DNA of 64,000 nt from Pelmatolapia mariae (taxonomy: Eukaryota > Chordata > Actinopteri > Cichliformes > Cichlidae): positions 39,530,917 to 39,594,916 of the forward strand of contig NC_086236.1 of NCBI RefSeq assembly GCF_036321145.2. Direction: 5' to 3'. Below, in pieces: positions 55,205 to 64,000 of this stretch. The position numbers and the translations under genes were made by a program. The notes below the pieces were generated by a model. The model made no database searches. It was not told where the DNA came from and saw only the letters and a list, made by a program, of their open reading frames with translations. Positions within the stretch are counted from its first letter, which is position 1, and each line of letters begins with the position of its first letter.

Positions 55205-55960
55205 AAAGTACAGCTGTAGTGCTGAGGCAAACTGCCAAGAAAGTGAGCATAGCACTATTCTTATTTATTTTATTATGGCTATTATTGAGTGGAATGTGTT
55301 CCTTGTGCACAATCCTGTGCACTTCGCAGTAACCTACAGTTTTGTTTTGTTTTTTTTAACCATGATTTATATTAACATCTGACTCATTTCTATGGTAGAG
55401 ACTGCTCATTGAGATCTTTACAGACGTCACAAATTTAAATTTACATCAAGAGAAGAACAAAATATTTCTGGTAACTAATGATCTTTTCCACTAATTAATT
55501 GAGGCACAGCTTCTTCTTTTTTTCCTAGCTTTTCTCTTCAGGACAGCAATTTAAAGCTATTCAAGTGTGATGCCCTTTCATTCTTCACATTGTCCTCCTG
55601 CTGTTTCTTAACAACATCTCATTTGCACCAGTATTCTTATTTAGCAACCAAGGAGACACAACCCAGAAGCACTCTGCAGAAGTCATACCATCAATGGATG
55701 GAGAGACAACATGACATAGTGCTGGAGCTCCAAAATTGTCTATACCAAGCTAGATAATGCGTGATTTTGTGCATGAACATCAATCTTGTGCATCATTAAA
55801 TTGCTAGATCATGATGTCTGCAGTTGGTAACTGAGGAAAGGCGGTGAAGTTGAGATAAAGAAATTTGACAAGAGGCCAAAATGTGACATTTCAGTATCAA
55901 ATAAGAGTGAGTACTGATAAAGCACTTCTTACAACGCAAGCACTATATATAGTTTAATGG
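55205..55960. other. non-coding stretch
   Basis: No gene or defined repeat seen. Confidence 0.4.
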
Positions 55961-55969
55961 AAGTAGACA

Positions 55970-56600
55970 GAAAAAAAACACAAAAAAATTACATAAAAGT
56001 TTTAAATTGATTTACATGTCATTGTGTGAAATAAGTATTTGAAATGCCCATTACTGAATTCTGGGGGTGGGGGTGTGTTGGGGCTTATTAAGAGCTGGAG
56101 GAAGCAGTTCGGGGAGAGAAATGGTCTGTAATTGAAAACTGTTCAGGAAGTTGATCAGGAGGCAAAGCAGAGTAGGACTGGGCAAAGTAGGCTCATGCTT
56201 CTTACAGAGTTCCTAGGGCTAGCTAGTTCGTCCACAGGAAGCATTGTCCTGACATAAGGCTTGAAAGATCCTTTCTTTAGTATATCTTCAGTTCACCCAT
56301 CTACTGTTTGCTGAAGTCTTCTCAGATGTGCTCTCAACGTAAGAATGGCTGTTGGTGATCCTGTTAAAGTCAATGGAATTATAAATGCAGAATAGAGGTA
56401 CCATCAGATTTGGATCCACCATGCAGTGCCATCTGGAAAGGATCTGATTGGCAATGTCTTCATTTTTTAAGATGACAATGATCCCAGGCACATTGTGAAA
56501 ACAGAAGTATCCCTGGATAGAAAAACTAACAGTGGAACAGTCATGGACTGAACTTCCCAGAGCCCAGACCTCAACACTGAGGCTGTGTAAGATTATCTTA
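55970..56600 (+). mobile_element. degenerate Tc1-like element
   Basis: Starts with text (CATTGTGTGAAATAAGTATT) common inside the terminal repeats of a fish Tc1-like family and ends with a C-terminal transposase scrap: AAGATGACAATGATCCCAGG (QDNDPK-like) and CCCAGAGCCCAGACCTCAAC (SPDLN-like), then GAGGCTGTGTAAGATTATCT. Internal deletion and many stops. Confidence 0.5.
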
Positions 56601-57660
56601 AGAGGGGAAAACAAGAAAAAAGAACTTTGGAATTAAGAGAATTCAGATTGTGTCAAAGAATAAAGGAAATCATACCAAATGTTCAATTAAAACATAGAAT
56701 TTTATACTTCTTAGCCTTTATATACTATCTATGTTTGCACATTCTTCTAGTAAAAAGGATTTATACAGAGCTGTATGTATGTATTTATGCCCAAAAAGAT
56801 CCTATTTATGTGCCAGTTGAAAGGCAAGAAAGACTTATTTTGAAAAAAAAAAAAAACTATGCTTTTGTTGTTGAGTACAGAATCATTTTGTCTGTGCTCC
56901 CCGACTGCCAAGACTTGGTAGAGTAATTTAATACAAACAAAACATACAGCATTAGAGTTAGTGTTAAGGCTAGATTATGGGTTCATCAGCAATGATAAAT
57001 CAGACCTCAGAGAATTAATCTACTAAGAACTGAATTTCCAGTAACATTCCAAAAATGGTACATACTCAGTATCAGACTCAGGAATATTAATGTTCATGCA
57101 CTTAGGATGCAATAAATAACCATTACCTGAAACATTCTTGTTAATAACCAACTTCCTTGATAGGAGAGGGCTTCATTGGCTATAGCCAGTGACAGTTCAT
57201 AAATCAGCATTTGTCTCTATGGATGTGTGACATTTCAATGCTCTTTAGGAGGCAGTGGGCTGGTTAAGAAGCTCAGAGGAATACAGCCTGGTCTAGGAGC
57301 TTTAATAGGCATTTATCTGAATATTGCCAATAAAAGCCATATTGTCAGTGCAACTTAGACATCCTGCACCAGTTCATGTGCACACTAATATTCCTTTCCA
57401 CAGTGTAGGAACACTTAAAATAGATGATCAATGCATTCAGCATTCAGAGTTTGATCAATAATAGGTTGCCCCCTCTGTGTTCAGATGAGAGTTGCCGTGT
57501 CAGGTGTTTGATTAGCCTGAATACACTACTAATCTGTGCAAGATGCAGCACTCCTGGAGCACAAACGTTCTGTAAATAACAGCTGCTTTAATATTTGTTA
57601 CAAAATGACCTCCACTATCTAAAAATCTCAACTTATCCAACTTACCAGGCTGGTAGCCTG
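56601..57660. other. non-coding stretch
   Basis: No gene recognised. The 57400-57560 patch is non-repetitive with mixed composition. Confidence 0.35.
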
Positions 57661-57669
57661 TCAGTGTCT

Positions 57670-59187
57670 CAGTGGCGTGTCTAGAAAATTTTTGTTGGGG
57701 GGGCCAGGTAGGGGCACAGATTTGGAGAAGGGTGGCAGATGTGATTGGCAGATAATGTTAAAAATCGTTAACCATAATTCAATAACCCTATAAACCTAAT
57801 AACCGAATGTGCTTTTAACTCTTATTAGAATGAGATTTTAACCACTACAGTGCAAAGTTTTTAGATACTGTGTTGATAAAGTGCAAGAGATTCAATCAGT
57901 GCTTTGTCAGTGTTTATTCAGCATTCAAGGACAGCAATATTTGCATAGTATTTTTACTGACATATAGTGCAAATATGTTTTGGGCAAAATCATTTTTGAA
58001 TATTAAAATACAAAAATTTTTAACATACAATTGGCAAATTAGCCAATGCCAATGCAAAACTTTATCTGCCTATTAAAAAAAGAAGATAATCTTCTCACAA
58101 ACTGGTGTTTGATTTTGAAACAGCAAAAAAGAAGCTCTCTGCTTCTGGTTGTATTTTAGCCTTCTTAAGGAAGAAATTCTCAATATTTTGAGATCTTTTC
58201 ATTCTTCCTATTCTTTTATCTCTACTGGCTGGCCCTGAAGTAATAAAGCAAAAACTTATGTCACAAACAACAACTTTCCTGATGTATGACGTTGACTAGA
58301 GGTCAGGGATGTCAAATTCTGGCCATCATGCACGTTTTAGATGTTACCTATACCAACATAACCAATTCAAATCAAATAATCCCCAAACACCTAGTTGTGC
58401 ACAAGTCTGTAAATGATTCTTTAAATCAGCTGTGTTGAAGTATGGAAACATCTGAAACCGGGAGGACAGGAGCCTTGAGAAACCAGAACTGCACATCCCT
58501 ACATTGAACATGGCACAGCCATTTCATGGGGTGATTTACACTCTATTCATAACATGGAGCTGGCAGATAGGATAAGTGATGAGAGAATTTAGCTAGACCG
58601 TACAGTGTAGTGTAAGTGCTGCCTTATGGTAAACTTTGGTAATATTGATGTATAAAGAACAACACTGGCTGATGATGAAGTACAGTCAGCTGGCATGGTG
58701 ACACTGCCAGTATTAACCTGCAACAAAAATCTGCAGCTCCATACAGCAATGTTATGACTTGGATTATATCTTACTACTCATAACTCTTATGCTAGCTCCG
58801 CCCAGTAGCCTACTGTCTGAAATATTCGACGGTTGCAATAATTCTTTAAGTGTTATTTTTTCCTTGGTATTCTAATTTCACTGAAGTTTACTAAACTCAA
58901 CAAACTTACTTACCGGGACATTTATTCTCTCCTCATTTTCTTTCGCCGAAAAATTGTTTTCTGCGGTGCCGTCTTTCGTGCTTGGCTCTCCTTCCTTTGC
59001 TAACGTGATGCTCATAGGGCAGAAGCCGATGCTGCATTCACTTACACTCGAATACCTGAGCTTCACTGTGAAAACATAATCGTACATTTGATATTTGATT
59101 GAATTTTATTGTTTTAGCTTCGGGGTGCCAGTCTGGTTGGGGGGGTGGCCTGTGCCCCCCCAGGCCATCCCGCTGGACACGCCACAG
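57670..59187. mobile_element. hAT element, 1,518 bp
   Basis: Terminal inverted repeats C(A/T)GTGGCGTGTC and a perfect 8-bp target duplication CAGTGTCT (57662-57669, 59188-59195). Next to each end is a G- or C-run (TTGGGGGGGCC left, TGCCCCCCCAGG right). The interior is AT-rich. Only one short coding-like segment is visible (58914-59087, minus). Confidence 0.88.
58914..59087 (-). other. possible first exon within hAT element
   Basis: Minus-strand frame with SITLAKEGEPSTKDGTAENN, FSAKENEERINVP running into CCCG|GTAAGTAAG, a near-consensus splice donor at about 58913. An internal ATG lies at 59015. It is acidic and Ser/Lys/Glu-rich and has no BED zinc finger. It may be the first exon of the former transposase gene, with the rest deleted. 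Confidence 0.4.
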
Positions 59188-59931
59188 CAGTGTCTACAGC
59201 TGCTTTCTTTCTGTGCTTTACTAACTTATAATGACAAACAAATTCAATGACTGGTCAAAAAGAGTGTATACAAAAGTAGAGTGTATTTATTTATTTATTT
59301 GCCAATGGGTACATTTGCTAATAATGTTGGCTGAAGCTAAGAGATGCAGTCAGCGCTGTTTTAACAGCACCCTCTTTCAGCTGCGCCCAAATGCAGCAAT
59401 TCATTTACTGAAACTCATAACAGAAAGAAAGAAAGGCAGCAGCCTATGCTCAGAAAAAAACAAAAAACATTTTATCTAAATAAAAAAAAACCCACAAGTT
59501 AAAAATCAAAATGTGTCTTCCAGCGAACATTAAAAAAAATCTCTGACGTAATGTTAAGTCTTTTGTGCGATTTAGCTCATCTCAAATGAATAAATAAATG
59601 AAAAATCTAAAAAGTAGCTATATTAATACAGAAACAAACAAGAAAGGAAGGTAAAATATTCCCTCCAAACACAACTCATAAATTCTAAACACGCAAATCA
59701 GTCCATGCATGATTACATTACGTCCATCAAAAAGTCACCTGAGTGAATATATCGCCTATCGTCTGTTATTGGACTGACGCATGTTGGTTGGAAAATCTTT
59801 ACTGTCTGGGGACTCTTCAGTATTCATGTGGGCATCACTGACATATGTGGAAAGGGGTGAATGGAAAAAACTTACTGGACCTTCACAAGAAAGATAGAAA
59901 AATCCAAAAAAGTAGCTAGTAGAAAAAAAGT

Positions 59932-59970
59932 AGAAAGAAAGAAAGAAAGAAAGAAAGAGAAAGAAAGAAA
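59932..59970. repeat. (GAAA)n microsatellite
   Basis: About nine GAAA units with one short GA interruption. Confidence 0.95.
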
Positions 59971-60930
59971 ATAATTGGTAAAGTAATGAAACAATATAAA
60001 GAATCTTTGTGATCACTGGAAACAAAGAAGGAAAGAAAGAAACAGACTTGTATTTTCTGTTTTTAAGAAAAAAGGTTCCCATACATTAAATACTACTGTT
60101 GTTATTATAAAAGCCACATTTTGGACAAATTCATTTCATCGTGACATTTCTTCTGGTTTTGTTTGTAACATTATGTACACATAGTTGTATTACCCAATAT
60201 ATTTATAAATAATCTGCAATGTATAGATATAATCCAATAGTAGTGTAACATTGTTTTATGTTTTAGAATATCACCTTTTACTTTTACTATAATTTCAGGC
60301 TTAGTGAAAAAAGAAAACCCCAAAGGAGCCACACTAAGATGACAGTCATGCCTTACAAGTATCTCAACCACAGAGCTGTCCAATCGGGGCAAGTGTATGT
60401 GCCTGACAGCCACACTATCATCAGCTTCACTGGGAGATGACAGTAACATTATAGAGTTCACTGGAGCCAGGTTTTCATGAGGCTACAATCTACCACATCC
60501 TGCCGCTTAACATGTAGAGCATCACATCCTGGTTTCAGAAACCAGTGGTGGAAGAAATGTTCACATCCGTTCTGGCAGACGGGCTCTCTAAGACAGGTTT
60601 AAGGGCAGAATTTTAAATAGATTAGGCATTTTGTAAACATAACCTAAGCTAAACTGGGCCTTAAAACTAAAAATAATAAGAATGCTTTTATATTAAAACC
60701 CTGTTAGCCATTACAATGGCCAATATTAGACAGTTCTGTGGTTTAATTTGAGGGGGAGATGTGTACTTAAAGTAAGTTAAAGTGGCTTTCTTTGCCATTA
60801 ATTGCTGGCAGTAAGCAAATGTTAGAACACAGGTGTTCTGCATTTTTAATATCAGGTGCTTACTTGACTATATTTTGGATGGTGCTTGTAATGTCTCTGT
60901 TCTTGGGTTTCAGAGCACAATTTTTATCTA

Positions 60931-60931
60931 A

Positions 60932-60968
<37 letters not shown>

Positions 60969-61012
60969 GATATATATATCTATATATATCTATATATATA
61001 TCTATAGACAGA
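60931..61012. repeat. (CA)n followed by (TATC/TA)n
   Basis: About 15 CA units run directly into an alternating TATATC/TATA tract that ends at about 61012. Confidence 0.95.
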
Positions 61013-61369
61013 AAAATGTAAGCTTCTACAGACAGTTAGCATGCTTACTAGTATAACTGTATCCATCTGTCACAGTACAACCAATGGGTTAGTACATTAA
61101 ACTTATTTGCCATTCCATATTAGGAAAAACAGTTTAATGGTTTGAAGGGGCTATAGATATGTTGCCAGGACCTGCCAGAAAGGAGCATTGTATTCGGTAT
61201 GATCCCTGGCTAACAGCTTGTGAATGACCAGTCATTAAACAATTGCAGCACGGTTTCAAAGTCAGGTCCACCCTCCACCCACCCCTTCTGTTTCTGAAGT
61301 ACAAAGATAGTGATTGTCATAAGACTTTGTGAAGAACAAAGGGAACCAAAATGCAGTCTCTCGGAGACC

Positions 61370-61890
61370 AAACTCAACTCAAACTCAGTTTTATTGCTAG
61401 AATGCAAGTATACAAAAACTAAACTAAGAGACACAGGAAAGCTAAACAAACAGGTGGAGCGCACAGCTAGAGAAGAGGGAGATGCTGACACAAAGGCAAA
61501 CGAGGGAACAAACCACAGAAGGGAACACAGAGTAATCTAACTAACGAGACAAGGAAACGCAATAGAACATGCTGCACACAAGACAAGTGACTTTCAAAGT
61601 AAAACAGGAAGTATGCAAAACACACACTGAGAAGCAGACTGCAGGGACTAAATACAGGCAACAGATTGAGCGAGAGAAACACAGAGACACGACTGGGGAA
61701 TAGGGGAATAAATATAGAGACAAGACTATATGTGGAAATGGAACAGCAGGGAGGCAAAACAACAGAAACCTAAAGATGACTTAAGAACATCAACAGAGGG
61801 ATAAAAACTATTATGACCAACACAAAGACAGAATCAGAAACTCTGAATATTACAGAATCCCAAAAGTCCAAGTGCCAGGATCATGACAGC
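61370..61890 (-). repeat. LTR-like degenerate repeat
   Basis: A-rich on the plus strand, with AGTTTTATTGCTAGAATGCA near the left (AATAAAA signal on minus) and AGTGCCAGGATCATGACAG at the right. The text resembles degenerate fish LTRs and the 47761-48190 repeat. No target duplication or TG...CA ends could be fixed. Confidence 0.35.
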
Positions 61891-63126
61891 GATGGCAAAT
61901 ATATTTAGCACAATGCTTCATAATGGGACTTTACAAACCAATGTGTGACAACCCAGAAACCAGTGGGGGCTACATCCATTTTTTTTTTATACTTGAAGCA
62001 TGCCATACTCACAAATACAGGCATTCATCTCAAGCTGTACTGCTTCATATGCACTCATATCATTCACACACAATCCCCAATTTATTTATCTCACAGAATA
62101 TCTCACAGTCCCTCTGACATGTCAGTTCTACTGCTGACCCATAACATATTTGTGGGGAGTGAGCCTGGACACCAAACCCTTAACACGTTACAGTATATGA
62201 TATTCAAACAACTTTCTACTGTTGTAATAAATAATTTCAAACATGAGTTGTCTGACTATAATAATGTTTAACATTGCTTTAGGGATCATCCTGGAAGGCA
62301 GCATTAATGCCTGTACCAAATTACTTTTCTGTTCATCCAATAACTGGAAAAGGATTGTATTCAAAACGATTTATGCCAGCTTGAACTTCGATGCTCACTG
62401 GAAAAGTAAAAGGATCATAAAAAACACTGTGCTCATAAATGTTTATACATATTTTTTGCCAGTCCTGCCACCCTCTGAAATATTTCACGGTGTTTGAGAA
62501 GATTTTGAATTGCTGGTGGCACCAGAAAAAAGAAACAATCTAAATGTGCTTTAAGGGATCTTTTATAAACTGCCTGCTCCGCTATTGCTGGGGGGGGATT
62601 TAAATAGAGACCTCAAAGGTCAAGCTAAGAGCCAATGCAGTGCTTCCACAATAGACAAACATGACAATATATACAGGACACAATGTATCACTATGATAGT
62701 TTGCCACATACTTTTTCAAGGGCAGGTAGCATTTGTGTACAAAGTGCTTTACAAGTTTGATGACTACAACTACTGCAGTTTGTAGAACTATAAGTGTAAT
62801 TGTAAATTGTCCTGGAACCAAGTGACTGGCATGGTATACAAAAAAAGCAGCAACTCTGACGTGAAACAGTTCATCATGTGATTTTAAACAACAATGTGAA
62901 TGGACCCATACATACAAAATATCATACACTTGATATATTTTTTTCCAGAAGTCTCAATGTCACCATTGCAAATGTTGTAGATTGTATCTCTGATCACTAT
63001 TGCATAGTTTTCTCATTTGTTAGAACAAATAGCAACTAAGTTTGTCATGGGCCAAGTGAGTGTCTGGGGATTTTCCATCTGGAGCATTGGTTTTGGCAGT
63101 GATCCCCCTCATGGGTGGGGGTCATA
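61891..63126. other. non-coding stretch
   Basis: No gene or repeat terminus recognised. Confidence 0.4.
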
Positions 63127-63208
63127 GTCTCAGTCTCATCTGACTGCAGGTTTCCCAACCTTATAAACAGTACATTTGCACAATTACTGAAACTAGCCTG
63201 AAACTTTT
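63127..63208 (-). repeat. Penelope-like element terminal fragment
   Basis: CAGTCTCATCTGACTGCAGG, TTTCCCAACCTTATAAACAG, TACATTTGCACAATTACTGA matches, in reverse complement, the 3' non-coding end of the PLE at 29.9 kb (29897-29968). It stops before the hammerhead GAAAC part and has no coding sequence. Confidence 0.7.
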
Positions 63209-64000
63209 AGTGCTGAACCAGGTGCGGACATGGCAGAGTTAAATTGACATAAAACTTCATTTGATACAAGAAAACACAGAGCTATACTTCACAAGGGATT
63301 CATGGCAAGGTAACCTAGCATGGTGGCCTAAGAATGTGGAGCTCAGGGTGTTGCTGGTGGCGTGGTAATCTAGAGGTCACACTGAGGAGAGAGGAAAAGG
63401 GGATTAGTGGGTTCACGGATTTGTCCAGGGAAAATAGCTGTAATGAGGTTTCTGCGTGGCTTGCTTTGCAGGTGGAGAATTAGGCTTGGAGGGGGAGGCA
63501 AAGGTCCGAGTGGCGAGTGGGGTGCAGAGTAGAAGAGCTGACCTAAATATTAGGGCTCCCTGTGAACTATGGTGGCAGGAGGGGATGTAGGTGAGTGTGG
63601 TGAGGATTTCCTTCCTGGAGATTGGAGCGTAGCATGAATCCAGTGAGAGCTGTGACCAGTATTCGAAAGGCGAGTTCGGTTATAGTGTGGAACAGTGGCG
63701 TGATGAGGAAGCTGCGGCACATAGAAATCAAGGTGAGTACACACAAGACTGGGATACAGAGCGAGAAGAGTGAGCTTGTGACCAACATGGGTGAGTGGAC
63801 GAACTGGCAGTGAAGAGATGGCGATGCTGGTCAGAAATGCCTTCTGATGATTTCCACCGATTATACCAGAGGAAAAGGGACCATAATGGAAAATTCCCAA
63901 TTGGTCAATTGACAGTATGAAAATTACAGACTGGATGCAGTGGACACTTTTAATTGTTTTTACTTATTTTTGTTCTCTTAGTATGTTAAAACTTCACTCA
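63209..64000. other. GC-richer unrecognised stretch
   Basis: The 63330-63800 part is GA-rich and more GC-rich than its surroundings. Overlapping short frames on both strands show no domain. Possibly an unrecognised repeat. Confidence 0.35.

Larger units (their letters stand above)
59196..61369. other. non-coding stretch with microsatellites
   Basis: AT-rich; GAAA repeat at 59932-59970, CA and TA repeats at 60931-61012. No gene seen. Confidence 0.4.

Overview
The window looks like a piece of a teleost fish genome, probably a percomorph and possibly a cichlid; the lineage is an inference from the repeat families. It is AT-rich, almost free of long open frames, and dense in CA/GT, GAAA and ATT microsatellites. 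Nearly every recognisable coding stretch belongs to a transposable element. I see no convincing host gene. The best host-derived candidate is one possible 206-bp minus-strand exon at the far left (81-286).

Layout. 1.9-4.2 kb: remains of a minus-strand Ty3/gypsy element whose 5' LTR was split by a 740-bp hAT element (perfect 8-bp target duplication). 7.4-13.5 kb: a nearly complete L1-type LINE with 5' UTR, ORF1, ORF2, 3' UTR and poly(A), inside a perfect 16-bp target-site duplication; ORF2 carries one stop and one frameshift. 14-16 kb: LINE 3' fragments. 17.0-18.4 kb: a TA-flanked IS630/Tc1/mariner-type element that keeps only the start of its transposase. 20.6-22.2 kb: a complete but dead Tc1-like transposon with 342-bp inverted repeats. 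24.3-26 kb: remnant resembling an L2-type LINE ORF1 (zinc motif plus esterase-like tail). 26.6-27.3 kb: solo LTR. 27.7-30.0 kb: RTE-type fragment followed by a Penelope-like element with reverse transcriptase, GIY-YIG nuclease and inverted terminal segments resembling hammerhead ribozymes. 31.3-36.7 kb: gypsy and Tc1 scraps, a solo LTR, a 5'-truncated second L1 copy inserted into another LINE tail, a SINE-like tail and a Tc1-like deletion derivative. 39-41 kb: an R4/Dong-like endonuclease fragment, a 36-bp coding-like tandem repeat, and a solo LTR inserted in a Tc1-like end. 41.7-46.7 kb: degenerate Tc1, a 545-bp mariner-derived MITE, and an R4/Dong-like LINE split by a 1.5-kb hAT. 48.4-49.6 kb: degenerate Tc1-like element. 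50.4-51.0 kb: LTR-like unit. 51.8-54.9 kb: Tc1-like element interrupted by an L2/CR1-group LINE with an intact 660-codon RT frame, then an RTE endonuclease scrap. 57.7-59.2 kb: third hAT element with perfect 8-bp duplication.

Nothing here works as an operon or pathway. The value of the window is a readable record of nested insertions: hAT in gypsy LTR, hAT in R4-like LINE, L2 LINE in Tc1, solo LTR in Tc1, L1 in LINE tail, and PLE next to RTE. Family names come from recognising protein motifs and termini by eye; no database search was possible.
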